A program made the translations under genes and the position numbers. 64,000 nt of DNA, from contig JANQOX010000001.1 of assembly GCA_028285625.1 (NCBI GenBank), positions 1 through 64,000 on the forward strand, written 5' to 3'. Position 1 is the stretch's first letter. Every line of letters starts with the position of its first letter. Source of the DNA: Myxococcota bacterium (GTDB taxonomy: Bacteria > Myxococcota_A > UBA9160 > UBA6930). This document shows, one piece after another, positions 9,582 through 18,787 of the stretch. A model generated the notes under the pieces. That model worked only from the letters and a program-made list of their open reading frames with translations, was not told the origin of the DNA and did no database searches.

Positions 9582-10196
9582 TCAGTCGCCGAAACGCCAG
9601 TCGTGCAACACGCGCCCCACGTAGCGGCGCGTTTCGGGGCCGAGCCGACCCGCGAGCGCTCGCGCGGGCCCTGCGTGGTAACCGGCCACGGCTTTGCCCC
9701 AGCTGCCGAGCCGATCGTGCAACTGCCGCAGGTAACGCGTTCCGGCCAGCACGTTCTCGCGTGGATCGAACGGGCACACCACGCCCAGCTCGCGCGCGGT
9801 GCCGGGCATGAGCTGCATGAGCCCCATGGCGCCCTTGACCGAGACGGCGTCGGGGCGTCCGGCGCTCTCGTGCCGAATCACGCTGCGCACGAGCGACGCG
9901 TCGACGCCGTAGCGCCGCGAAGCATCGCGCACGGCGCGGTGGATGCGGAGCTCGAGCAGCGCAGGGGGGTCGGGCGCCCGCCGTACCGGGCACACGAAGT
10001 CGGCCTCGCGCGCGGGGAGGGCGGCGAGCGCCCGGTGCGCATGCGGTGCACGCTCGAGGTTGCGAAGCGCGGCCAGCCGGCGGCTGATGGCGGCGTCGGC
10101 CGAGGCCCCGGCGCCCGCGAGCAGGATCGCCAGAAGCAGGGCCACGCGCACGGCGCGACCGAGCCCAGGCGATCGGGCGAGAGAGCACCGCCTCAT
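9582..10196 (-). CDS. Lytic transglycosylase (SLT domain)
   Basis: Signal peptide; SLVRSVIRHESAGRPDAVSVKGAMGLMQLMPGTARELGV...ENVLAGTRYLRQL; catalytic Glu in RHESAG. Confidence 0.93.
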   Translation of the reverse strand: MRRCSLARSPGLGRAVRVALLLAILLAGAGASADAAISRRLAALRNLERAPHAHRALAALPAREADFVCPVRRAPDPPALLELRIHRAVRDASRRYGVDASLVRSVIRHESAGRPDAVSVKGAMGLMQLMPGTARELGVVCPFDPRENVLAGTRYLRQLHDRLGSWGKAVAGYHAGPARALAGRLGPETRRYVGRVLHDWRFGD

Positions 10197-11044
10197 GCGC
10201 CTTCCCCCAAGCCGGCCACTGCGCTCAGGTCGAACACGAGGTCGAGGGGCACCGGCGCGCCGTCCAGTCGCTCGGCACCCTCGACCCGCAACTCGACCCC
10301 ACCGGCGGGTCCCCGCCGATAGCGCGCACGGATCTCGCGCAGCTCGCTCGGGGCATCGCCCTGGGCGCGAAGCCTTCGCGCAATGGCGCCGAACAGGGCG
10401 GCGTCGATTCCGCGCGGAACCAGCATCATCACGCGCGCTCCGGGCCCGAAACGCTCGCGGGCGCGATGGGACGCGCGCTCGAGTGCCGGCTCGTCACTGT
10501 AGTCGCGTGCCCGGGGTGAGAACCGCGCGTCGGCTCGGTCGTCCCGCATGGCGCCGGTCGCCGGGTCGATGTCCCCGACGATCTGGCGCTGGCGCACGAC
10601 CACGAAGCGGGCCCCCAGCGAACGCATGGCCGAGGCGTAGGCGCCGAACGACCCGAAGTCGCCGTAGCTCGAGCTGAGCGGCGGAAAGCGCCCCTGGCCA
10701 TCGAGCAGCGTGGCCCCGGCTGCCAGGTCGCCGGGATCCACCGCGACGCTCTCGGGCATGGGCTCGGCCCGGCTTTCGGCCGCGGCGGGCTCAGGCGCGG
10801 GTGGCTCGGCTGCGACGACCTTCGCCTCGGGTTCGGGGACGGCTTGCGCTTCGCGTTCGGAGACGGCGTGCGTTTCGAGCACCTCTTCGATCCAGGGACG
10901 GATGCGCGCCGAGCGCTCCTCGATGTCTTCGAGGGCGACCGGCGGGGCGAGTCCACCCTTTGCGAGCGCGACCAGGGCCGCTGCGATCCACGCGATCACC
11001 ACCAACCGCGAGGCCCAACCAAGGGCTACGTGCGCCGGGCTCAT
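10193..11044 (-). CDS. Single-TM periplasmic protein of unknown function
   Basis: N-terminal TM (RLVVIAWIAAALVALAKGG), Pro/Glu-rich linker, C-terminal alpha/beta segment; 4-bp overlaps with both neighbours. Confidence 0.75.
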   Translation of the reverse strand: MSPAHVALGWASRLVVIAWIAAALVALAKGGLAPPVALEDIEERSARIRPWIEEVLETHAVSEREAQAVPEPEAKVVAAEPPAPEPAAAESRAEPMPESVAVDPGDLAAGATLLDGQGRFPPLSSSYGDFGSFGAYASAMRSLGARFVVVRQRQIVGDIDPATGAMRDDRADARFSPRARDYSDEPALERASHRARERFGPGARVMMLVPRGIDAALFGAIARRLRAQGDAPSELREIRARYRRGPAGGVELRVEGAERLDGAPVPLDLVFDLSAVAGLGEGA

Positions 11045-11574
11045 CGGCTGGCCTCCACGCTGCGCCGGTAGATCGCCAGCATGCGGCGGATGCGGTCGGC
11101 CGAGACGCGAGGGTCCGTGGTGTCGGGTGCTTCGGGTGAAGCCGTCCGATCGGGGATGGGCGTTTCGTTCGAGCCCCAAGGGTTGGGTGGCGCCGCGGCG
11201 GCCCCGGTCGACGCGGCGTGCGGGCCTGCCCCCGTGCGGCCCTGTGCCGCCAGCCCGTCCTCCGCGCCTCCCGGGACCGCCGGTTCGATCTCCGGCGCTT
11301 CCGATTCACCGACCACCTGCACACGCTCGCCAGCGGGCGGCTCTTCGTCGATCTTCGTCGGCGCTTCTTCGTTGAAGTCGTGCGCCACCTGGGCCGCGCG
11401 CTCGGCCAACTGCGCCGCGCTCTCGCTGGCGCGCGAAGCCAACTCGACGGTGCGAACGCGCGCGCGCGCCGCCGCGTCGCCTGCCCTCGTGGGGTCGAGC
11501 CGCCCGGCGGCCCACAGGCCGGCCGCGACGACCGCGGCCATGCCGACCAGTAGCGAGAGGGCCGCGCGCATCAT
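11041..11574 (-). CDS. Single-TM protein with acidic Pro-rich periplasmic segment, unknown function
   Basis: N-terminal TM (ALSLLVGMAAVVAAGLWAAG) then Glu/Pro-rich region; ATGA overlap with the ExbD-like gene. Confidence 0.7.
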   Translation of the reverse strand: MMRAALSLLVGMAAVVAAGLWAAGRLDPTRAGDAAARARVRTVELASRASESAAQLAERAAQVAHDFNEEAPTKIDEEPPAGERVQVVGESEAPEIEPAVPGGAEDGLAAQGRTGAGPHAASTGAAAAPPNPWGSNETPIPDRTASPEAPDTTDPRVSADRIRRMLAIYRRSVEASR

Positions 11575-12017
11575 GGCATCTCCTTCACGCGTTCGGGCCG
11601 TTCTGGCTGATAGGCCAGCCGGATCTCGCCCACGCCTGCTGCGTGGGCGAGGCCGACCACGCGGGCCAGGGCCGACGCCTCGGACCGCACCACCAGTTCG
11701 GGCGGGGCGAGTTCGCGCAGGTGGGCCTCGAGGGTGTCGAGCGCCACGGGCTGCTCGCCCACCCGGATACGCGCGTCGAGTCCCGTTCCCTCGACGGTGA
11801 CCACGAGCCCCGTGAGCCCCGCCCCGGTGGCGTCACCTGAGGGGGCCTCGGGCAGCGAAACGTCGAGCGCGAAATCGGAGTCGAAGCGCGCCACCGAGAC
11901 GGCCAGCGCCAGCGCGAACAGCAGGCACGCCAGCACGTCGATGAAGTAGAGCGCATGGCCCAGGTGGGCCCCCGTGTCGCTCGCATCGTTGCCAGGTCGC
12001 ACGACCGGTTCGCTCAC
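11571..12017 (-). CDS. ExbD/TolR-like biopolymer transport protein
   Basis: YFIDVLACLLFALALAV TM with Asp, RIRVGEQPVALDTLEAHLRELAPPELVVRSEASALARVVGLAHAAGVGEIRLAYQPE matches ExbD periplasmic domain pattern. Confidence 0.85.
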   Translation of the reverse strand: MSEPVVRPGNDASDTGAHLGHALYFIDVLACLLFALALAVSVARFDSDFALDVSLPEAPSGDATGAGLTGLVVTVEGTGLDARIRVGEQPVALDTLEAHLRELAPPELVVRSEASALARVVGLAHAAGVGEIRLAYQPERPERVKEMP

Positions 12018-12520
12018 GACACGCCCGCCGTGTCGGCGCTGCGCGGCCCGAGCCAGACCCCTACCAGCGCGATCGCGAAGCCCACGAAGCTGCTGCGCAG
12101 TGCGGTTCCCAGGCTGTGGATGAGCGGGCCCGGTTCCAGAGCGTTGGCGTCGAGGCCCGAGAAGCCGCGCACCATGCCGGCGATCGTCCCGAGCATGCCG
12201 AGCAGCAGCGCCGACTCGACGGCCGGCCCGAGCCAGCCGGGCGGCGCCGCGCGCGACAGCCCCGCTGCACGCGCCGCGAAGCGGTGGACGGCGAGCCCGA
12301 GCACGAACACGGCGAGTGCGAGCTGCGGGATCAGCACGAAACCCACGGCATCGACCGCGGCGATCGCCGCCTCGACCACGGCCTCGGCCGCACCCGGGGC
12401 TTCCACCCGCGCGAGCGCACCGACCGGGATCAGCAGCAGCGCGCCGAGGGCGGCACCCACCACGGTGCCGCGAAGCACCGATCCGCTCTTCGCGCTAGCG
12501 GCGGACATGTCGCGATGCAC
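12014..12520 (-). CDS. MotA/TolQ/ExbB proton-channel-like protein
   Basis: Three hydrophobic segments; SALLLGMLGTIAGMVRGFSG and GTALRSSFVGFAIALVGVW match TolQ/ExbB TM2/TM3 motifs; next gene is ExbD-like. Confidence 0.85.
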   Translation of the reverse strand: MHRDMSAASAKSGSVLRGTVVGAALGALLLIPVGALARVEAPGAAEAVVEAAIAAVDAVGFVLIPQLALAVFVLGLAVHRFAARAAGLSRAAPPGWLGPAVESALLLGMLGTIAGMVRGFSGLDANALEPGPLIHSLGTALRSSFVGFAIALVGVWLGPRSADTAGVS

Positions 12521-12941
12521 CCGCGCGGCCCGCGTTGCGGCGGGGCGGTTCGATCGGCGGGCTCACCAGCGTCTCGAGGCTCAGGTCGAAGCCCGCGCGG
12601 TCGAGCAACGAGTCGACCACGGCGCTCGCGAACTCGTCGGGCACGAGGTGCACGAGTCGCCAGCCGAGCATCGCCTCACGCGCGCGCGCGCCGCTCGCTA
12701 CACAGCTGGTGAGCCACGCCTCACGCTGGAGCAGCTCGAACACGGCGTCGTCGAGCTCGCGCTGGGGCGCGCCGTGGAGGTAGCGCCGAACCACCTCCGC
12801 CTTCCATCGGTGGTGCTCCTTCCACCACTCCCGGCAGGCCTCGTCGGCACGCGCGGTCTGGGCGGGCAGGGTGGTCCCTGCCAGGGCGATGAGCACGGCG
12901 GTGGCCGCAGCGCGTACGAACCCTCGGTTGCGTCGGGTCAT
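12495..12941 (-). CDS. Secreted protein of unknown function
   Basis: Signal peptide (AAATAVLIALAGTTLPAQTARA), two Cys in mature part; 3' end overlaps the ExbB-like gene by 26 bp. Confidence 0.75.
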   Translation of the reverse strand: MTRRNRGFVRAAATAVLIALAGTTLPAQTARADEACREWWKEHHRWKAEVVRRYLHGAPQRELDDAVFELLQREAWLTSCVASGARAREAMLGWRLVHLVPDEFASAVVDSLLDRAGFDLSLETLVSPPIEPPRRNAGRAGASRHVRR

Positions 12942-12959
12942 CTGGAATCCTCCCTTGCC

Positions 12960-13919
12960 CTACTCGCGGTGGGCGCCGCGTGCGAAGTGGTCGAGGCGAT
13001 CGAGCGACGCGCGCTCGGGCAGCGGGGTCTGGCCCCGGTGCGGGAGCCCGAGCGTGCGCGCGACGAGCCCGCCGAGGTCCCGCCAGTCGTCCGAGCCCTG
13101 GTCCGTCGCCAGCAGGGCGCCGATCCCCTGGCCGTCGTAGCCCTCGAACAGCTCGTCGAGCCGCCGGGCGAGCTGGCGTTCGATCAAGAGATCGAGCAGC
13201 CGCCGCACGGCCTGGCGCTCCGCGACCAGCTGGTTCGTGCGCGCCTGGAAGCGCGCGTAGAGCCCTTCGACCTTGCGCGCAAAGCTGCGCGCCCCGTCGG
13301 GCCCGAGTTCGGGGACCGGAACGCCGAGCGAACCATGGGTGGCCCAGCTCGCGTGCAGCACCGCCCCCGCCGTAGCCGCCTCGCTGCCGCGTTCGAGGCG
13401 CTCGGCCAGCTCGGCCGTAGCCGATGCAACACCCTGGAACTGCTCCGCGAAGAAGGCGCGCTGCTCGGCCGCCGACTCGGCCTCGCTGCCACGCGCCGCG
13501 TCGGCGGCCGCTGCCAGGTCGCGGGCGTCGGCCCGCATGCGGACGACCGATCCGTGGATCGCGTCGAGGCCCGACTGCTGTTCATCGAGCCGGGTCGCAT
13601 AGGCCTCGACGTAGTCGGTGAGCGCTTCGGCGGCCTGCTCTTCGGACGACGCGGCCTCGATGTTCTCGCGCGCGCTCGCGAGCTTCTGGTCGAGCCGCTG
13701 GATGCGCGGCTCGATCTCGCTCTCGGTGGCACGGATCTCCTCCTGGGATTCGAGGATGCGTCCCATCAGCTCGGGAATCTGCTCGATCGCCCGTTCGCGC
13801 GGCGGCAGCGCCGAAGCGGGCAGGGCGATCAGCAGCACCGCTACGGCCACGGTCCGGCCGAGGCCTCGGCGCCGTCCATCGAAACCCGTGCGGCTCGAAC
13901 CCCGGTCGATGCTCGCCAT
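12960..13919 (-). CDS. Secreted coiled-coil protein (DUF3450-like architecture, family not confirmed)
   Basis: Signal peptide then long heptad-like helix (ILESQEEIRATESEIEPRIQRLDQKLASARENIEAASSEEQAAEAL...); TGATG junction with upstream gene. Confidence 0.75.
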   Translation of the reverse strand: MASIDRGSSRTGFDGRRRGLGRTVAVAVLLIALPASALPPRERAIEQIPELMGRILESQEEIRATESEIEPRIQRLDQKLASARENIEAASSEEQAAEALTDYVEAYATRLDEQQSGLDAIHGSVVRMRADARDLAAAADAARGSEAESAAEQRAFFAEQFQGVASATAELAERLERGSEAATAGAVLHASWATHGSLGVPVPELGPDGARSFARKVEGLYARFQARTNQLVAERQAVRRLLDLLIERQLARRLDELFEGYDGQGIGALLATDQGSDDWRDLGGLVARTLGLPHRGQTPLPERASLDRLDHFARGAHRE

Positions 13920-14407
13920 CAGTACGTCTCCCTCGCGGCGTCGCGCAGTACGGCACTCACCGCATTCGGTACGCGCAGTCCGGGCGCGCCCCGGTGGCCC
14001 GCCAGGGCGCCCAGCGCGATCAGCGTGTTCACGCCCGGGTCCGAACGCCGGGCACGGCGCTGGAGCGGCTCGAGCTGCGCCGTGCAACCGGCCAGGTCAT
14101 CCAGGCGACGGGCGCGAAGCCAGGATGTGCACTCGGCCGCCCGAGCGCGTCGTTCGAACTCGGCATCGCGAATGCGCGCGCCGATCGTGGCGGCTTCGCG
14201 AAAGCGCAGCCCCGCCAGCGCGTAGTCCGAAGCCCCGTACAGCTCGAGCCCGGCTTCGAGTTTCGATCGCGCCACCTGCACCGCCATCGGGTCGGTGGGT
14301 CGCGGCGGCGCGGTGCACGCCGACACGACTGCCATGAGGAGCCCGAACCCGGCCACGCGGGCCGTGGTTCGCGGGATCCGTCCGTTCCATCGCTCCCCCC
14401 GTCTCAT
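13919..14407 (-). CDS. Putative lipoprotein with TPR-like helical repeats
   Basis: Lipobox-like VAGFGLLMAVVSAC; helical segment KLEAGLELYGASDYALAGLRFREAATIGARIRDAEFERRARAAEC. Confidence 0.7.
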   Translation of the reverse strand: MRRGERWNGRIPRTTARVAGFGLLMAVVSACTAPPRPTDPMAVQVARSKLEAGLELYGASDYALAGLRFREAATIGARIRDAEFERRARAAECTSWLRARRLDDLAGCTAQLEPLQRRARRSDPGVNTLIALGALAGHRGAPGLRVPNAVSAVLRDAARETY

Positions 14408-14500
14408 CTCGCGTCTCCTCTCGCCGGACGTCCGGCCTCTCGTGCCGAGACATGGCGTGGGGGTTCGGAACGCAACACCCGGAACTGCCCCCAACGAAAG

Positions 14501-14526
14501 ACGCCCGGGCCGCAGGGCCCGGGCGT
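14501..14526 (-). terminator. Rho-independent-type hairpin downstream of the 14587-15681 gene
   Basis: Perfect 11-bp stem acgcccgggcc / ggcccgggcgt, 4-nt loop; minus-strand tail CTTTCGTT. Confidence 0.6.
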
Positions 14527-14586
14527 TTCCGAGTGGTCGCTCGCGCCCGTCGGCGCCGCGTTGCTCGTTGCCGCCGTCGCGGGGTG

Positions 14587-15681
14587 CTAGTTGCCTCCGG
14601 CGCCGCCCCGCGCGCTCTGTTTGCCGCCGTGCGCGACGGTGTCGGGCGAGGTCGACGCCGCATGCACCGGCGGGGACGTTGCGAACAGAGCGATTCCCGC
14701 GCCGACCAGCAGCGCCAGCACGCCCTTGCGGCCGGCCTCGGCGATCCAGCGAAGCGGCCCGCTGCGCCAGAAGCGCGTCGACTCGACGGCCTCGGCCCAG
14801 GGCGCCTGGTGCAGGTAGCGGGCCAGGTCGTCGCGCAGCGCATCGCCCATGCCCTTGCGGGCCGCGGCCAGCTCGCCGACCCAGTACTCGGCGCGGCGGC
14901 GGTCGTGTGCATCGACGGCCAGCTCGGTCAGGTTCGCGAACGCGAACCAGGTGCCCTGGTCGAGGATCACGGCGCGCCGGAAGGCGCGCTCGGCCCGCGC
15001 CAGATGGTCTTCCAGCGGGGCACCCGATTGCGGCCCGCAGTCCCAGAAGGTCTGCCCTCGCGCGTTCCAGAGCAGCGCGCGGACTGGTCGCGCCTCGGCC
15101 AGTGCCAGCCCCTCTTTCAGCGCCTCGTCCGATGCCACCAACGCACCGCGTGCGCGCAGCACGTGACCCTCGTTCAAGTGGAAGTACGGGTCCTCGCCGC
15201 GAAAGCGCGGGGCAACGCGTTCGAGTTCGCGCCAGGCAGCCTCGGTACCGGCGTCTTCGTGGACGAGGCGTCGCAGGCGGTCGAGATCGGGGTGCGCATG
15301 GCCCACCAGCAGCAGCCGGTCTTCGTGAAGGCGGTAGCCCACGCGGTAGGCCAGGCGGCCCACCTCGTGGATCCAGCTTCGCACCGTGGCGTGGTTCAGG
15401 CCTTCGGCTCGGGCAAAGGCAGCGGCATTGCCCCGCGCGTCGAGCTTGACGTAGCGGTAGGCGGCGAGCTTACGGTCCCAGAGCGCAGCATTGCCACGCT
15501 GGTGCGCCTCGCTGCGGATTTCCTGCCACAACGCGTCGGCGCGTTCGCGACGCCCTACGCGTGCGCCGTCGTCCTCGTCGACTTCGTCGGAGGCCGGTGC
15601 TTCGACGGCCTGCTCGGGCCCCTCCCAATGCATGGTGAAGATCTGCGGCCAGGCGATCGAGCCATCGTCGGGGTGCGGCAC
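14587..15681 (-). CDS. HTH (sigma-region-like) + TPR-like protein with C-terminal TM; GTG start
   Basis: RGNAAAFARAEGLNHATVRSWIHEVGRLAYRV HTH-like, helical repeats, C-terminal TM GVLALLVGAGIALFATSP; CAGGAGA Shine-Dalgarno before GTG 15681. Confidence 0.7.
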   Translation of the reverse strand: MPHPDDGSIAWPQIFTMHWEGPEQAVEAPASDEVDEDDGARVGRRERADALWQEIRSEAHQRGNAALWDRKLAAYRYVKLDARGNAAAFARAEGLNHATVRSWIHEVGRLAYRVGYRLHEDRLLLVGHAHPDLDRLRRLVHEDAGTEAAWRELERVAPRFRGEDPYFHLNEGHVLRARGALVASDEALKEGLALAEARPVRALLWNARGQTFWDCGPQSGAPLEDHLARAERAFRRAVILDQGTWFAFANLTELAVDAHDRRRAEYWVGELAAARKGMGDALRDDLARYLHQAPWAEAVESTRFWRSGPLRWIAEAGRKGVLALLVGAGIALFATSPPVHAASTSPDTVAHGGKQSARGGAGGN

Positions 15682-15922
15682 GGGGTGAGTCTCCTGTCGG
15701 TCGATCCCACCCGGAGTCGTGGCGTGGGATCTGCGGCTCCCACACCCGGCGCGCCTCGGTGGGGTGAGGGCGCGCATGGGATGGGACACCCCGGGCCGCC
15801 CGATGGGTGACGCCCGCGGGTGCCCCTCGCCCGGTTGGACCGCCCGGGGGTCGGCCCTATTCGAGGCGCATGGTCCGGGCGCACGGGATCGCCGGGCCCG
15901 CGTCGGGGTGCGCGGGCCTCCG

Positions 15923-17137
15923 CTAGTCCAGACGCGAGGCGTCGGGCCGCGGGCCTTCGACCTCGAGTTCGAGGGCGGGGGTCTGGTCGCCTCCCGACTC
16001 GATCTCGAGGGCCAGCTCGGTCTCGAGCGTGCGCACCTCGAGGTGGCGCTGGAAGGCCACGGCTTCGGCGGCGAAGCGCTCCGACTCGGCCGCCGAGCGC
16101 GCGGGTCGCGGCTTGAAGTGCACGATGCGCTCTTCGGAGCGCGCGGCGCCGTCGGGGCTGGTCGCGATCACCGTAAGACGGTTCTCGCCGGGCAGCAGCG
16201 GCGCGAAGCCATCGAAGGATCCATCGAGTCGGACCCGCACCGCGCGCGCTCCGAGCCCCGCGGTGCGGTTCTCGATGGTGATCTCCGGGGTCTGCGAGAG
16301 ACGCAGGCGGGGCAGGCGTACCAGCAGATCGCCGGGCACCTCGACCTGCACGTGGCGGCCACCGGTGGCTGCGGCCACCTCGGCGTACACCGGCTCGCCG
16401 GACTCGCTGCCGACGGCGAAGGTGTGGATCGCGATCCCGCGCTCGGCGGCGCGCGCGGCGGCCTCGCGGACGGAGTCTGCCTCTCGCCGGGCGTGCCCCG
16501 GCGACATGGCGAGGCCGTCCGAGAGCACGACGATCGCCTTGCGGCGCGGCTCGTCGTGCTCGAGTGCGGCCACCGCCGCCTCGAGGGCCACGCCCAGGCG
16601 CGTGCCGCCGCCCGGCCCCGTATCGCCGATCTCGGTGAGTGCCTGGGTCACGCGCGGCACGTCGGACGTGAGCGGCAACGCCACGCGCGCGCGCTCGGCA
16701 TAGGGGATCACCGCGAAGCGCGTGGTGCCGTCGCCTAGCGTCTCGAGCAGCCGCTCGACCGCGCGCACTTCGGCGCGAAGGATCGTGTCACCCGCGTCGG
16801 ACGACAGGTGCCGCGGGTTGGGGCTGCGCCAGCTCTCGAGCCGCCGGCGCTCCCGCCCGACCTCTCCGTCGCCGTCGATGTCGGCGCCCGACGCGTAGGC
16901 CGTGCTGGCCGAGACGTCGATCAGCAGCGCCACGTCCCAGGCGGCCGGCTCGCGGTCGAGGCTCGCGCGCCCCGAGACCTGCACCCAGTCGAGCTGTCCC
17001 TCGCGCAGTGCACCCGGCGCGGGCTCGACCACTTGAAGCCAGACCGACTCGGCGCTGGCCGGCTCGGGTGCGGGCAGGAGCACGGCCAGGGCCACCAGCA
17101 GGTAGGCTCGGACCAGGGGGAAGGGACGCGCGTTCAC
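15923..17137 (-). CDS. Secreted von Willebrand factor type A domain protein
   Basis: Signal peptide; WDVALLIDVSASTAYASGAD (MIDAS DxSxS), GGTRLGVALEAAVAAL, KAIVVLSDG. Confidence 0.92.
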   Translation of the reverse strand: MNARPFPLVRAYLLVALAVLLPAPEPASAESVWLQVVEPAPGALREGQLDWVQVSGRASLDREPAAWDVALLIDVSASTAYASGADIDGDGEVGRERRRLESWRSPNPRHLSSDAGDTILRAEVRAVERLLETLGDGTTRFAVIPYAERARVALPLTSDVPRVTQALTEIGDTGPGGGTRLGVALEAAVAALEHDEPRRKAIVVLSDGLAMSPGHARREADSVREAAARAAERGIAIHTFAVGSESGEPVYAEVAAATGGRHVQVEVPGDLLVRLPRLRLSQTPEITIENRTAGLGARAVRVRLDGSFDGFAPLLPGENRLTVIATSPDGAARSEERIVHFKPRPARSAAESERFAAEAVAFQRHLEVRTLETELALEIESGGDQTPALELEVEGPRPDASRLD

Positions 17138-17278
17138 GGCCCACCCACCCTACCACGGCCGACGGGCCCGGCCGGACTAGAGGATGGGGCCTCCTGCCGG
17201 TCCCGGAACGGGCAGAAAGGGCAATCGGGCGCCCCTCGGGGGTTTGACCGGGCCTCCGGCGTGCCGATCTTTCCCACC

Positions 17279-17437
17279 ATGAACATGGACCGACACGTGA
17301 CCCTGCTGAACCTGATTGCCGGCGCCGCCGCCCACGCCCGCGGCCAGCGTTCCCCCCGCCTGCCTACGGGACCTGCCGCCGACCTGCGCGCCATCCTGTT
17401 GGCGATCCCCGCCCCGACCTGGGTCGAGGCCGCTTAG
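17279..17437 (+). CDS. Possible small ORF (52 aa), unknown function
   Basis: MNMDRHVTLLNLIAGAAAHARGQRSPRLPTGPAADLRAILLAIPAPTWVEAA; GC-rich third positions like neighbouring genes, but no clear Shine-Dalgarno. Confidence 0.35.
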   Translation: MNMDRHVTLLNLIAGAAAHARGQRSPRLPTGPAADLRAILLAIPAPTWVEAA

Positions 17438-17482
17438 CCCGGGGTTCGGGTCCCGACTCTCAGCTGAGCAGCCAAGTGCCGG

Positions 17483-18787
17483 TCAGGGCAGTGCGCCCTG
17501 CTGGTAGACGGTGAGCAGTTCGACCTGGACGCCGCCCACCGGAAAGCGCGCCCCGATCGGCTGACCCTTCGGGTCGAGCAGCATCTGCGAGGACGAGCTC
17601 TCCTGCCCCGCGATGCGGGACATGGCGAGGAAGCTCCCATCGTCCACGTCACCGACCAATCGCGTCTCCACCGAGAGCAGCGCGGCCGGGTCGGCCGACG
17701 GGATCCACTCGACCTGGGTCATCGAGCCGCCCTCTTCATCCGCGGCGACCAGCGCGGCCAGGGCGTGCCGCCGGCCCGGCAGCGACGTCACCGCGCCGGG
17801 AGCCGCGGCCGCGGCCTCCACCGCGCGATCGCCGAAGCGCCCGCGGACCTGCCAGCTCCCGGACGCATCCCGGTCGAGCAACAGCTCCAGCTGGGCTTCG
17901 CCGTTGCGGGTCTGGATGCGAAGCTCCGAGACGAGCTCGCCGGTTCCGGTGCCCTGCTGACGCCGCAGCGAGTCGTGTACGGCGAGCAGATCTCCGGCCA
18001 CGGGCAACATGAACGCGCCGCGAATCTCGGTTCGGGTGGCGCCCGCGGGCTCCGCGAAGACTTCGATCTCCTGCACGCCGACGGGCCGGCCCTCGAGGGC
18101 GGCGACCGACAGCTCGCGAAAGGCGGGGGTCGGGGAGGGCTCGCCTCCCCAGCGGAGTTCGCGCACCAGGGTCTCGAACACCCGCGCGAAGCTCGCGCCG
18201 TAGCCCACCTCGTCGTGCTGGCAGAACACGCTTCGGCCCTCCTTGGTCGCGGCGCGTTGCTTCACCATGCCGACGCTCGGGCCTTCGTCGGTCGTGACCC
18301 GGTAGAGCCAGGTGACGCCGGTCCACGGGCTGCCGTCGATCGCGCCCGCATCGATCCCGGCCAGCTGGCGAGCCTGCAGGTCGGGGTTGTCGTCCACGGC
18401 CTGGGCGGCGCGTTGGTGGATGGCGCCGAGATCCACGCGGGAGGGGAAGAACGCGCACGACATCGGCAGGGTGGCACCGAGATCGAGATCGATCATGGTA
18501 TGGCCGTCGCGGTAGCGCATGGGCCCAGCCACCCGTGCCGGCACGCTCGTGCGGAATCCCTCGTCCGGGCCGAGCAGCTCCAGCGTCGGCAGTGGCGCCG
18601 CCTCTCGCGCCATCGCCTGGAGCAGCTCCTGCTCCTGGGCGCTGCTGGGTTCCGTGCCTGCGGGCAGGGGTGCTTCGGCGACGGCGGGCGTCTCGGGCGT
18701 CGGCGTGCCAGCGCACGCGAGGGCGGCGACCAGCACGAGCAGGGGACATGCCCGCCCCAGAAGGGCTTCAAGGGGCCGCAGCGACAT
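17483..18787 (-). CDS. Putative lipoprotein of unknown function
   Basis: MSLRPLEALLGRACPLLVLVAALACAGTP lipobox; long secreted domain. Confidence 0.75.
   Translation of the reverse strand: MSLRPLEALLGRACPLLVLVAALACAGTPTPETPAVAEAPLPAGTEPSSAQEQELLQAMAREAAPLPTLELLGPDEGFRTSVPARVAGPMRYRDGHTMIDLDLGATLPMSCAFFPSRVDLGAIHQRAAQAVDDNPDLQARQLAGIDAGAIDGSPWTGVTWLYRVTTDEGPSVGMVKQRAATKEGRSVFCQHDEVGYGASFARVFETLVRELRWGGEPSPTPAFRELSVAALEGRPVGVQEIEVFAEPAGATRTEIRGAFMLPVAGDLLAVHDSLRRQQGTGTGELVSELRIQTRNGEAQLELLLDRDASGSWQVRGRFGDRAVEAAAAAPGAVTSLPGRRHALAALVAADEEGGSMTQVEWIPSADPAALLSVETRLVGDVDDGSFLAMSRIAGQESSSSQMLLDPKGQPIGARFPVGGVQVELLTVYQQGALP

Noticed and set aside
8382-10322. 646-aa plus-strand ORF
   Set aside because: Antisense to the serine hydrolase and SLT genes; composition is that of an antisense frame.
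11955-14225. 756-aa plus-strand ORF over the motor operon
   Set aside because: Ser/Ala/Arg-rich antisense translation; the minus-strand genes have signal peptides, TM domains and coupled starts.
9582-14407. Known Zorya anti-phage system
   Set aside because: ExbB/ExbD-like pair is present but I see no ZorB-type OmpA C-terminus, no ZorC/ZorD helicase or nuclease; the DEAD-box helicase at 57 kb is unrelated by position.
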